Origin: Tetragonia tetragonoides
Lineage: Eukaryota; Streptophyta; Magnoliopsida; Caryophyllales; Aizoaceae
Length of the DNA stretch: 64,000 bases
NCBI GenBank assembly: GCA_038025085.1
Contig: CM076154.1
Coordinates: forward strand, 24,170,501-24,234,500
Reading direction: 5' to 3'
In this document: in pieces, positions 1 through 9,869 of the stretch
Position numbering within the stretch: position 1 is the stretch's first letter
How the letters are laid out: each line of letters opens with the position of its first letter
The notes under the pieces: generated by a model
Seen by the model: only the letters and a program-made list of their open reading frames with translations
Told to the model about the DNA's origin: nothing
Database searches by the model: none
Made by a program: the position numbers and the translations under genes

Positions 1-3000
1 TTTACGCATTTTAACAGCTCTTACAACTAGGGTGAAAGAGATTGAGTTCTTTTGGGTTGTATATTAAGAGAAAGCACCCAATTGCTTTGTTTGCATTCAT
101 TTGAGTGAGAAACTACACCAAGGATGTTTACAAGTACAAACAAGCTTTAACTCCACCTTTTGAATGCATATACGCGTTTTAAAAGCTCATATGACTAGGG
201 TGAAAAAGATTGAGTTCTTTTGTGTTGTATTTTAAGAGAAAGCTTTCAAAAGCTTGAGTTGAAGCTTGTTTGTACTCGTAAACATTTTAGGTGTAGTTTC
301 ACACTCAAATGAATGCAAACAAAGCTTTTGGGTGCATTTAAGCATTTTAATAGGTTATTTTGTGTTGTATATTGATGTTTACGATTACAAACAAGCTTAA
401 ACTCAAGCTTTTGAATGCATTTACGCGTTTTAACAGCTCTTACATCCAGGGTGAAAGAGATTGAGGTCTTTTGTGTTGTTTATTAAGAGAAATCACACAA
501 ATGCTTTGTTTGCATTTATTTGAGTGAGAAACTACACCAAGGATGTTTACAAGTACAAACAAGCTTCAACTCAAGCCTTTGAATGCATTTACGCGTTTTA
601 ACAGCTCTTACGACTAGGGTTAATGAGATTGAGTTCTTTTGTGTTGTATATTAAGAGAAAGCACCCAAATGCTTTGTTTGCATTTATTTGAGTGAGAAAC
701 TACACCAAGGATGTTTACAAGTACAAACAAGCTTCAACTCCACCTTTTGAATGCATTTACGCATTTTAACAGCTCTTACAACTAGGGTGAAAGAGATTGA
801 GTTCTTTTGGGTTGTATATTAAGAGAAAGCACCCAATTTTTTTGTTTGCATTCATTTGAGTGAGAAACTACACCAAGGATGTTTACAAGCACAAACAAGG
901 TTTAACTCCACCTTTTGAATGCATTTACGCATTTTAACAGCTCTTACAACTAGGGTGAAAGAGATTAAGTTCTTTTGTGTTGTATATTAAGAGAAATCGC
1001 CCAAATGGTTTGTTTGCATTCATTTGAGTGAGAAACTACACCAAGGATGTTTACAACTACAAACAAGTTTCAACTCAAGCTTTTGAATGCATTTACGCGT
1101 TTTAAAAGCTCATATGACTAGCGTGAAAAAGATTGAGTTCTTTTGTGTTGTATTTTAAGAGAAAGCAACCAAAAGCTTTGTTTGCATTAATTTCAGTGAG
1201 AAACTACACCAAGAATGTTTACAAGTACAAACAAGTTTCAACTCAAGCTTTTGAATGTATTCACAATCAAATATATGCAAATAAAGCATTTGGGTGCTTT
1301 CACCGTAGTCGTATGAGGTTTTAAAACGCGTAAATGCTTTCAAAAGCTTGAGTTGAAGCTTGTTTGTACTTGTAAACATCCTTGGTTAAGTTTCTCACTC
1401 AAATTAATGCAAACAAAGCTTTTGGTTCTTTTGGATTGCATTCAATTGAGTGTGAAACTACACCAAGGATGTTTACAAGTACAAACAAGCTTCAACTCAA
1501 GCTTTTGAATGCATTTACGCGTTTTAAAACCTCATACGACTAGGGTGAAAGAGATTGAGTTCTTTTGTGTTGTATATTAAGAGAAATCAACCAAATGGTT
1601 TGTTTGCATTCATTTGAGTGAGAAACTACACCAAGGATGTTTAAAAGTACAAACAAGTTTCAACTTAAGCTTTTGAATGCATTTACGCGTTTTAACAGCT
1701 CCTACGACTAGGCGAAAAGAGATTGAGTTCTTTTGTGTTGTATATGAAGAAAAAGCTCGCAAATGCTTTGTTTACATTCATTTGAGTGTGAAACTACCCC
1801 AAGGATGTTTACAACTACAATCAAGCTTGAACTCAAGCTTTTGAATGTATATAAGCGTTTTAAAAGCTCATACGACAAGGGTGAAAGAGAGTGAGTTCTT
1901 TTGTGTTGTATATTAAGAGAACGCACCCAAATGTTTTCTTTGCATTCATTTGAGGGAGAAACTACACCAAAGATGTTTACAAGTACAAACAAGCTTCAAC
2001 TCAAGCTTTTGAATGCATTTACGCGTTTTAAAACCTCATACGACTAGGGTGAAGGAGATTGAGTTCTTTTGTGTTGTATATTAAGAGAAATCAACCAAAT
2101 GGTTTGTTTGCATTCATTTGTGTGAGAAACTACACCAAGGATGTTTACAAGTACAAACAAGTTTCAACTCAAGCTTTTGAATGCATTTACGCGTTTTATA
2201 AGATCTTACGACTAGGGTGATAGAGATTGAGGCCTTTTGTGTTGTATATTAAGAGAAAGCACCCAAATGCTTTGTTTGCATTCATTTGAGTGAGAAACTA
2301 CACCAAGGATGTTTACAAGTACAAACAAGCTTCAACTCCACCTTTTGAATGCATTTACGCATTTTAACAGCTCTTACAACTAGGGTGAAAGAGAGTGAGT
2401 TCTTTTGGGTTGTATATTAAGAGAACGCACCCAAATTTTTTCGTTGCATTCATTTGAGTGAGAAACTACACCAAAGATGTTTACAAGTACAAACAAGCTT
2501 CAACTCAAGCTTTTGAATGTATTTACGCGTTTTAAAAGCTCATATGACTAGGGTGAAAAAGATTGAGTTCTTTTGTGTTGTATTTTAAGAGAAAGCAACC
2601 AAAAGCTTTGTTTGCATTAATTTCAGTGAGAAACTACACCAAGAATGTTTACAAGTACAAACAAGCTTCAACTCAAGCTTTTGAATGCATTTACGCGTTT
2701 TAAAAGCTCATACGAGTAAGAAACTACACCAAGGATGTTGACAAGTACAAACAAGCTTTAACTCCATCTTTCGAATGCATTTACGCGTTTTGAAAGCTCA
2801 TATGACTAGGGTTTGGGTGCATTTACGCGTTTTAAAACCTCTAGTGAGAACCCAAATGAATGCATTTACGCGTTTTAACAGCTCTTACATCTATGGTGAA
2901 AGAGATTGAGGTCTTTTGTGTTGTATATTAAGAGAAAGCACCCAAATGCTTTGTTTGCATTCATTTGTGTGAGAATCTACACCAAGGATGTTTACAAGTA

Positions 3001-3312
3001 CAAACAAGCTTTAACTCCTCCTTTTGAATGCATTTACGCGTTTTAACAGCTCTTACGACTAGGGTGAAAGAGATTGAGTTCTTTTGTGTTGCATATTAAG
3101 AGAAAGCACCCAAATGCTTTGTTTGCATTCGTTTGAGTGAGAAACTACACCAAGGATGTTTACAAGTACAAACAAGCTTCAACTCCACCTTTTGAATGCA
3201 TTTACGCGTTTTAACAGCTCTTACAACTAGGCGAAAAGAGATTGAGTTCTTTTGTGTTGTATATTAAGAGAAAAGCTCGCAAATGCTTTGTTTGCATTCA
3301 TTTGATTGTTTG

Positions 3313-3550
3313 TGCTTGTAAATTCAAAAGGTGAATGCAAACAAAATTAAGAAACTCTTTAAAACGCGTATATGCATTCAAAACCTTAAGTTGAAGCTTG
3401 TGGTACTTGTAAACATTCTTGGTGTAGTTTCTCACTCCAATGAATGCAAACAAAGCTTTTGGGTGCTTTCATTTTGATACATTCAAAACTTGATAAACTA
3501 CACCTTTGTATAACTTTGTTTGCATTCATTAACGTGAGAAATTACAACTG
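3313..3550. repeat. Scrambled satellite junction segment
   Basis: Plus-orientation satellite ends near 3315 and runs into a non-canonical join (TTGTAAATTCAAAAGGTGAA, then AATTAAGAAACT), then a reversed monomer to about 3470, then short out-of-order satellite pieces before regular plus monomers resume near 3551. The same unusual join is seen at 59210-59259 and, in reverse, at 33145-33205, so it was copied within the array rather than formed three times. Confidence 0.75.
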
Positions 3551-4181
3551 GATGAAAGTAGTTTGCATTCATTTGAGTGAGAAACTACACCAAGGATGTT
3601 TACAAGCACAAACAAGCTTTAACTCAACCTTTTGAATGCATTTACGCGTTTTAACAGCTCTTACAACTAGGGTGAAAGAGATTGAGTTCTTTTGTGTTGT
3701 ATATTAAGAGAAAGCAACCAAAAGCTTTGTTTGCATTCATTTGAGAGAGAAACTACACCAAGAATGTTTACAAGTACAAACAAGCTTCAACTCAAGCTTT
3801 TGAATGCATTTACGCGTTTTAAAAGCTCATATGACTAGGGTGAAAAAGATTGAGTTCTTTTGTGTTGTATATTAAAAGAAAGCACCCAAATGCTTTGTTT
3901 GCATTCATTTCAGTGAGAAACTACACCAAGAATGTTTACAAGTACAAACAAGCTTCAACTCAAGCTTTTGAATGCATTTACGCGTTTTAAAAGCTCATAT
4001 GACTAGGGTGAAAAAGATTGAGTTCTTTTGTGTTGTATATTAAAAGAAAGCACCCAAATGGTTTGTTTGCATTCATTTGAGTGAGAAACTTAACCAAGGA
4101 TGTTTACAAGTACAAACAAGCTTCAACTCAAGCTTTTGAATGTATTTACGCGTTTTAACAGGTCTTACGATTAGGGTGAAA

Positions 4182-4186
4182 GAGAT
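4182..4186. other. Target-site duplication GAGAT, left copy
   Basis: GAGAT directly precedes the 5' LTR and is repeated exactly at 10069-10073 after the 3' LTR. Removing the element and one copy restores a normal satellite monomer (GAAAGAGATTGAGG). Confidence 0.95.
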
Positions 4187-4849
4187 TGATGCAGGGGCAA
4201 GTACGTTAAAGGACAAGCAAGAAGACGACGAATCAAGAACGTCCAAAAACCCAGTTCTTGAAACGTTAATGCTTGATCTTGAGCTGCTCATTGCCAAGAG
4301 TATAATGCCACGTGAGGTAAAGTGTGAGGTAACTATGTTAGAGTGGCAAGAAGATGACTAGAAGCTGAAAAGAAGAAGCCTTGGGCACCAAGGAAACTGT
4401 TCCAGCGGTTTTGAGCCTTGGGCGCTAGGTAATCAGTTGTTTAGTTCGATTTCATTTAGTATTCCCTTAATTAGTTAGAATATGTTTAGGAGAGTAATAA
4501 TCTGATTGTTATTAGTATTAGAAGTCCATTAGGTGTTAGGAAAGCTGTTAGTTAGTCCGTTTTACAATTGTAGTCAGTTTCGTAGTTAGTTTCCTATTCG
4601 GACTAGGATTAGGATTCCGAATAGCTTTAGATTTTCTTTGTCTATAAATAGGGGAGAGCTTGCTATTGTAAACTCGTGCTTTGATGATTAATTATTGAAT
4701 ACGTGAGTATTTACCCCTCAAACTGAGTGATTCAGGTTGAAACCCTTGTGTGTGATGCGCAAGTATTGTTCTTGAATGATTCTTGAACAAGATCCCTTTG
4801 TGTGATACTATCAAAGGTTAATTTCCGTTTTGTTACTTATTTCACATCA
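4187..4849 (+). repeat. 5' LTR of the CRM-like element
   Basis: Begins TGATGCAGGGG and ends TTTCACATCA. A TATA box (TATAAATA) lies at 4643-4650. The first 175 bp carry the same open frame as the end of the integrase gene in the 3' LTR (stop at 4359-4361); here it is a non-coding duplicate created by reverse transcription. It differs from the 3' LTR by about three substitutions (near 4246, 4387 and 4776) and lacks the 99-bp duplication. Confidence 0.95.
4643..4650 (+). promoter_or_regulatory. TATA box in 5' LTR
   Basis: TATAAATA followed by GGGGAGAG, in the middle of the LTR as expected for the U3/R boundary. It would drive the genomic RNA of the element. The same motif is at 9862-9869 in the 3' LTR and, reversed, at 62383-62390 in the solo LTR. 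Confidence 0.75.
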
Positions 4850-4852
4850 ACT

Positions 4853-4864
4853 TGGTATCAGAGC
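4853..4864 (+). promoter_or_regulatory. Primer binding site, tRNA-iMet
   Basis: TGGTATCAGAGC starts three bases after the 5' LTR end and is complementary to the 3' end of plant initiator methionine tRNA, the usual primer for minus-strand synthesis in plant LTR elements. The stretch 4865-5013 is untranslated leader. Confidence 0.93.
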
Positions 4865-5013
4865 TAAAGGTTTGAGCTTTCTTAAGTTTAAACAACACGG
4901 TCCTGAGCATAAACACGACACCATAACGAGCTTTAGAGAAAGATTCTTGCAAGATCCGCCCTTTTGTTCACGAAGACAGCCAAGAAACCCCCAAGAAACC
5001 AACAACCGAAGCT

Positions 5014-6537
5014 ATGGGTGAGCCCAGCGAACTAGCAAAGTTGTTAACAGCCATGGAGGATCTTAGGACGTCTTTCAAATCTCAAGAAGAGCGGATGGCT
5101 GCTATGGAAAGAAGAAACCAAGAAGATAGGGAGAACATGGAGACAAGGATGCGCAGAATTCATTGGAGAAACCACAACCGTGACCCCGACTTCGATGAGG
5201 AGTTTGAAGACACAAGTGGGACTAGAACCAATGACGCTCCTAAACCACGACATCCCTATGATGATGACAGGAACTTGAAGGTCGAACTCCCTGAATATGA
5301 CGGTTCCTACGACCCAGAGGCCTTTCTTGATTGGCTTAGAACTATGGAGAGTCTCTTTGAATACAAGGAGTATGATGAGCGGCGAAGATGCAAGTTAGCC
5401 ACGCTTAAACTCACCAAGCATGCTTCTTTATGGTATGAAAACCTAAAGGCTCGACGCAAGAAGGAAGAGAAAGCAAAGATTGAGACTTGGGACAAACTCA
5501 AGAAATATTTAGAGAAACGATTTTTGCCTAAAGAATTCGAGCAAGAACAGTTTTTGAAACTCACGTCCTTAAGCCAAGAAACCTCAAGTGTACAAGACTA
5601 CCTCCAGAAGTTTGAACATATGCACATGATGTGTGATCTTGAGGAGAAGGAGGAGTTAAAGATCGCGCGGTTCATCAAAGGTCTAAACCCAACTCTAAGG
5701 CGCAAGGTAGAGCTTGTTCCTTACGTAACCTTTGAGGACGTCTGCAAAATCGCTCTCAAGATTGAGAAGCAAGAGAAGGAGCAAAAACCGGTTGCCCGAG
5801 ATGTGATTAAAGGCTATACAAATTTTCGGATCCAATACAATGCGAGAGAGAATGCAACATTCTCCAAGAGCGCAAGTGTCCCTAGCAAGCCCGTAACTCA
5901 AGACAAAGGCAAAGCCGTGGCTACTAAGGACAAGAACCAACTGCGTTGTTTCAAGTGTCAAGGATATGGACACTATGCCTATGAGTGCAGCTCGAAGAAC
6001 GCGCTCGCCATCGCTGAGCTAGAAGAGATGGAACCCTCGTTTGTTATGCCCATAACCGAGGATAGTGATGAAGATAATGGAGAGCCATTCATTGAAGATT
6101 ATGGTATACCCGAGGTTGGAGAGACCCTAATCCTTACGAAGTTGCTACATACGACTGTGGCCGATAATGAGTCCGACCAAAGGGAGCAAATATTCCATTC
6201 TCGCTGCAAGGTTAGAGGTAAAGTTTGCAATTTGATTATTGACTCTGGGAGTTGTACTAATGTTGCCTCTAAAGAGATGGTTGATAAGCTTGATTTGCCT
6301 ACTAAAAGTCATCCTAAACCCTATACTGTGCAATGGTTGAATGATGGGGGAGGGTTAAAAGTGACTAAACAAGCTAGAGTTTGCTTTACTTTAGGGTGTT
6401 ATAAAGACGATCTATGGTGTGATGTACTGCCTATGGGTGTTTGTCATATATTGTTAGGTCGTCCTTGGCAATTTGATAGGAAAGTTAGTCATGATGGTGT
6501 AAACAATATCTATACTGTTGAGCATAACCAGAAATGA
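5014..6537 (+). CDS. gag-pr: Gag and aspartic protease part of gag-pol (507 aa)
   Basis: N-terminal part of the polyprotein. The ATG at 5014 is the first good start after the leader. Residues ~8-45 are charged and probably coiled coil. Residues ~90-270 are a retrotransposon Gag domain (DPEAFLDWL, later KRFLPKEF), which forms the particle. A CX2CX4HX4C zinc knuckle (CFKCQGYGHYAYEC) at residues 312-325 (5947-5988) would bind RNA. A retropepsin-like protease follows, with active-site DSGS at residue 410 (6241) and a later ILLGRPW motif. The frame ends in TGA at 6535-6537, but the same frame continues straight into reverse transcriptase. Clade members normally have one continuous gag-pol frame, so this stop is most simply a mutation; CGA to TGA at a methylated CpG would explain it. 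Programmed readthrough is a less likely alternative. Confidence 0.9.
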   Translation: MGEPSELAKLLTAMEDLRTSFKSQEERMAAMERRNQEDRENMETRMRRIHWRNHNRDPDFDEEFEDTSGTRTNDAPKPRHPYDDDRNLKVELPEYDGSYDPEAFLDWLRTMESLFEYKEYDERRRCKLATLKLTKHASLWYENLKARRKKEEKAKIETWDKLKKYLEKRFLPKEFEQEQFLKLTSLSQETSSVQDYLQKFEHMHMMCDLEEKEELKIARFIKGLNPTLRRKVELVPYVTFEDVCKIALKIEKQEKEQKPVARDVIKGYTNFRIQYNARENATFSKSASVPSKPVTQDKGKAVATKDKNQLRCFKCQGYGHYAYECSSKNALAIAELEEMEPSFVMPITEDSDEDNGEPFIEDYGIPEVGETLILTKLLHTTVADNESDQREQIFHSRCKVRGKVCNLIIDSGSCTNVASKEMVDKLDLPTKSHPKPYTVQWLNDGGGLKVTKQARVCFTLGCYKDDLWCDVLPMGVCHILLGRPWQFDRKVSHDGVNNIYTVEHNQK

Positions 6538-6543
6538 ATCAAA

Positions 6544-8148
6544 TTGTTACCTTTGACTGCCACTCAAGTTAAAGAAGCAAAGGCTAGTAAAAAGGCGAGT
6601 CGTGTAATGGTCATAGGAGAGAAAGAGATGGAAAAAGAGGTGGCTAGTGAAACTATGAGCTACCTAGTGTTGTTGTTTGAACCTAACATGTGTAACAATC
6701 CCAATTATGATCCTGAGTTACGTCTATTGTTAGAGAGGTTCAAAGAAGTGTTCCCCGAGGAGTTACCCCCTGGTTTACCTCCTATGCGTGGCATAGAACA
6801 CCAAATTGACCTAGTTCCTGGAGCACCACTTCCAAATAGGCCAGCATATCGGTGTAAGCCCGAAGAAGCCAAAGAGTTACAAAGACAAGTTGAAGAGCTT
6901 GTGCAAAGAGGCTATGTGAGAGAAAGTCTAAGTCCATGCGCTGTTCCTGCGTTACTTGTGCCTAAGAAAGATGGGACATGGCGTATGTGCATTGATAGTA
7001 GAGCTGTCAACAATATCACAATCAAATATAGGTTCCCTATGCCAAGATTAGATGATATGTTAGACGAGCTACATGGTTCCCAGTTGTTTTCCAAGATGGA
7101 TCTTAGAGCTGGGTACCATCAAGTGAGAATCAAGGAGGGGGATGAATGGAAAACCGCGTTCAAGACACGTCATGGTTTGTATGAGTGGTTAGTAATGCCT
7201 TTTGGCTTGTGCAACGCTCCTAGAACATTCATGAGGTTGATGAACGAGGTATTGAGAGCATTCCTTGGTAAATTTGTTGTGGTTTACCTTGATGATATTC
7301 TTATATTCAGCAAGACCAAGGAGGAACATCTAGTACATCTACAACGCGTATTTGAGAAGCTAAAGGAACAACAGCTTTTTGGCAAGTTAGAGAAGTGTGA
7401 TTTCATGCTTCCTAAGGTTATATTCCTTGGTTACATTATGTCCAAAGATGGTGTACATGTTGATCCGTCCAAGGTAGAAGCTATGGCTTCATGGCCAGCT
7501 CCAACCAATATACATGAGGTACGTAGTTTTCATGGCTTGGCATCATTTTGTCGGAGGTTTATACGCAATTTTAGTTCCATTACTGCTCCTATTACTGAAT
7601 TAATGAAAAAAGGAGAGTTTAATTGGAGTGAAAGTGCGCAAAAGGCCTTTGTTGAGGTCAAAGAGAAGTTGTGTCAAGCACCTATTCTAGCGTTACCAGA
7701 TTTTGATAGATTGTTTGAAGTTGAATGTGATGCTAGTGGGGTAGGTATAGGCGCTATTTTAATCCAAGAAAAACGTCCTATTGCCTATTTTAGTGAGAAA
7801 TTGAATGGAGCTCGGTTGAATTATTCTACATATGATCGAGAGTTCTATGCAATTGTGAGAGCTTTGGAGCATTGGTTCCATTATTTAAGGCCTAAGCCTT
7901 TCGTGTTGCACTCGGATCATGAAGCTCTCAAGTATATTCATGGCCAACAGAAACAAAACCCTAGACATGCCAAGTGGGTAGAGTTTCTACAATCTTTTAC
8001 ATTCTCGGCCAAGTACAAAGATGGGAAGAGCAATGTTGTTGCGGATGCTCTTTCACGAAGAAACCACTTGCTTGTGACACTTGAAGCGAAGCTCCTAGGC
8101 TTTGAACATCTTCAAGAACTATATGACAAGGATACTGATTTCTCTTAG
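6544..8148 (+). pseudogene. pol (RT-RH): Reverse transcriptase and RNase H part of gag-pol
   Basis: In-frame continuation of gag-protease after the TGA. The nominal start at 6544 is a TTG and is not a real initiation site. The reverse transcriptase spans about residues 90-270 with the polymerase signature YLDD at residue 248 (7285-7296) and MPFGLCNAP just before it. RNase H follows, with the first catalytic Asp in ECDASG at residue 396 (7729), and ADALSRR near the end, typical of the RNase H/integrase connection. The frame stops at TAG 8146-8148, after which the same frame carries on with recognisable integrase sequence, so the stop is an inactivating point mutation. Catalytic motifs look intact, but the polyprotein cannot be made whole. 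Confidence 0.92.
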
Positions 8149-8325
8149 TCATTTAGAGCTTGCAAAGAAGGGGAGCATGGTGATTATTTCATACAAGATG
8201 GGTTTCTATTCAAGAGGAACAAGTTCTGTGTTCCTAGGTCCTCTGTACGTGAGCTATTGGTTAGAGAAGTTCACTCGGGAGGATTAGCTGGACATTTTGG
8301 AGTAACTAAAACCTTTGAGCTGTGA
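8149..8325 (+). pseudogene. Start of integrase, between a stop and a deletion
   Basis: Reading on in the RT frame after TAG gives 58 sense codons of typical pre-integrase sequence, including the two His of the HHCC zinc finger (codons at 8272 and 8293, in HSGGLAGHFG). The frame then hits TGA at 8323-8325. The CX2C half of the finger (codons 8348 and 8357) is in another frame and only about 18 codons from the second His; the family usually has about 30. A deletion of roughly 10-13 codons, not a multiple of three, therefore lies near 8320. The 8102-8287 open frame on the same strand is an out-of-frame shadow. Confidence 0.82.
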
Positions 8326-9481
8326 TGTACACGCTATTGTGACGAGATGCGCTACATGTCAACGGGCCAAGAGTGCTTTTCGCAAAGGGTTATACACACC
8401 ATTATCGGTTCCTAGCATTCCCTGGGAGAGTGTGAGCATGGATTTCATTGTGGCACTCCCTAAAACTCAAAGGGGAAAGGATGCTGTGATGGTTGTTGTT
8501 GATAGATTGTCCAAAATGGCGCACTTTGTGCCATGTCACAAGACCGATGACGCCTCTCATGTTGCTGACTTGTTCTATAAAGAGATAGTGAGGCTACATG
8601 GCATTCCCAAGACCATTGTGTCGGATCGAGATACTAAGTTTCTGAGTTACTTTTGGAAGACACTTTGGAGACTCGTTGGGACGAAGTTACTCTTTAGCAC
8701 TTCACATCACCCACAAACAGATGGGCAAACCGAGGTTACAAACAGGACCCTTGGTACTTTGCTTAGAGGGTTGGTGAGTAGAAGCACAAAAGATTGGGAT
8801 ATTAAGCTAGCACATGCGGAGTTTGCATATAACAGAACGCCTGGATTTACCACAGGTCGTTCTCCATTGGAGATTGTGTATGGCATTAATCCTTATTTGC
8901 CTATTGATTTCGTGTCTTTGCCTAGAGATGATGTTATCAATGTAGATGCCAAGGCAAGACAACAAGCTTTCAAGAAGACCTGTGAGCAAGTTCGTGCGCG
9001 AGTAGAGAAGATGAACTCAAGGTACCAAGCTAGAGCAAACAAGGGAAGAAAGCAAGTTCTATTTGAACCTGGTGACTTAGTTTGGCTACACCTGCGCAAA
9101 GAAAGATTTCCTTCTAGACGCAAGAACAAGCTTATGCCTCGAGCAGATGGTCCTTTTCAAGTTCTAGAGAAGATTGGAGACAATGCATACAAGATTGATC
9201 TTCCTAGTGAGTATGGAAACGTGAGCTCAACCTTCAATATTGGTGATCTTAGTCCTTACTTAGAGGATACGAATTTGAGGGCAAATTCTTTTAAAGAAGG
9301 GGAGGTTGATGCAGGGGCAAGTACGTTAAAGGACAAGCAAGAAGACGACGAATCAAGAACGTCCAAGAACCCAGTTCTTGAAACGTTAATGCTTGATCTT
9401 GAGCTGCTCATTGCCAAGAGTATAATGCCACGTGAGGTAAAGTGTGAGGTAACTATGTTAGAGTGGCAAGAAGATGACTAG
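8315..9481 (+). pseudogene. pol (INT): Integrase and C-terminal extension into the 3' LTR
   Basis: Frame-shifted remainder of pol; the TTG at 8315 is not a true start. It begins with CX2C (RCATCQ) of the zinc finger. The catalytic core shows D43 (MDFIVALP, codon 8441), D104 (SDRDTKF, codon 8624) and E140 (QTDGQTEV, codon 8732), a D-D-35-E arrangement, so catalytic residues are present. The C-terminal domain (ADGPFQVLEKIGDNAYKIDL, then STFNIGDLSPYLED) is of the chromovirus/CRM style. The frame passes the 3' LTR boundary at 9307 and adds 58 residues (from DAGASTLKDK to EWQEDD) before TAG at 9479-9481. In CRM elements the C-terminus is linked to centromere targeting; whether this divergent tail does that is inference. 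Confidence 0.9.
9293..9306 (+). promoter_or_regulatory. Polypurine tract
   Basis: AAAGAAGGGGAGGT directly before the 3' LTR, the expected primer for plus-strand DNA synthesis. It lies inside the coding frame, because pol continues into the LTR. Confidence 0.85.
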
Positions 9482-9670
9482 AAGCTGAAAAGAAGAAGCC
9501 TTGGGCGCCAAGGAAACTGTTCCAGCGGTTTTGAGCCTTGGGCGCTAGGTAATCAGTTGTCTAGTCCATTAGATGACTAGAAGGTGAAAAGAAGAAGCCT
9601 TGGGCGCCAAGGAAACTGTTCCAGCGGTTTTGAGCCTTGGGCGCTAGGTAATCAGTTGTTTAGTTCGATT
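9473..9670 (+). repeat. 99-bp tandem duplication inside the 3' LTR
   Basis: GATGACTAGAAG occurs at 9473 and again at 9572. The two copies match apart from GAAGCTG/GAAGGTG and the last ~12 bp of the first copy, which reads CTAGTCCATTA where the parent LTR has TTAGTTCGATT. The 5' LTR has only one copy (from 4353). The pol stop codon sits in the first copy, so the coding tail is unchanged. Confidence 0.9.
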
Positions 9671-9861
9671 TCATTTAGTATTCCCTTAATTAGTTAGAAT
9701 ATGTTTAGGAGAGTAATAATCTGATTGTTATTAGTATTAGAAGTCCATTAGGTGTTAGGAAAGCTGTTAGTTAGTCCGTTTTACAATTGTAGTCAGTTTC
9801 GTAGTTAGTTTCCTATTCGGACTAGGATTAGGATTCCGAATAGCTTTAGATTTTCTTTGTC

Positions 9862-9869
9862 TATAAATA
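9862..9869 (+). promoter_or_regulatory. TATA box in 3' LTR
   Basis: TATAAATA, the LTR duplicate of the box at 4643. It could in principle fire outward into the satellite that starts at 10069. Confidence 0.65.

Larger units (their letters stand above)
1..4186 (+). repeat. 168-bp satellite array, block 1
   Basis: Tandem monomers with a 168-bp period: the landmark GAATGCATTTAC begins at 581, 749 and 917. Each monomer carries HindIII (AAGCTT), NsiI (ATGCAT) and often MluI (ACGCGT) sites. Most of the block reads in the orientation I call plus (CTAGGGTGAAAGAG on the + strand). Short reversed pieces lie at about 241-345, 1272-1435 and 3327-3470. The stretch 3313-3550 is scrambled. There is no gene; the 60-95 codon open frames here are satellite translations that recur across the window. 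Confidence 0.95.

Noticed and set aside
1708..1992. Many 60-100 codon open frames in the satellite (for example LVNILGVVSHSNECKQS on either strand)
   Set aside because: They are translations of the monomer itself; 168 is divisible by three and one frame is stop-poor. They recur with random breaks and have no domain.
4853..4864. tRNA gene hint (TGGTATCAGAGC)
   Set aside because: Only the 12-bp complement of tRNA-iMet beside an LTR; it is a primer binding site. No tRNA or rRNA gene was seen in the window.
5044..5973. Minus-strand frames of 69-92 codons inside gag
   Set aside because: Shadows of the recognised gag-protease frame.
6535..6537. TGA between protease and RT as a programmed readthrough signal
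   Set aside because: Possible, but no obvious readthrough context was recognised, the element has two further lesions, and CGA to TGA decay is simpler.
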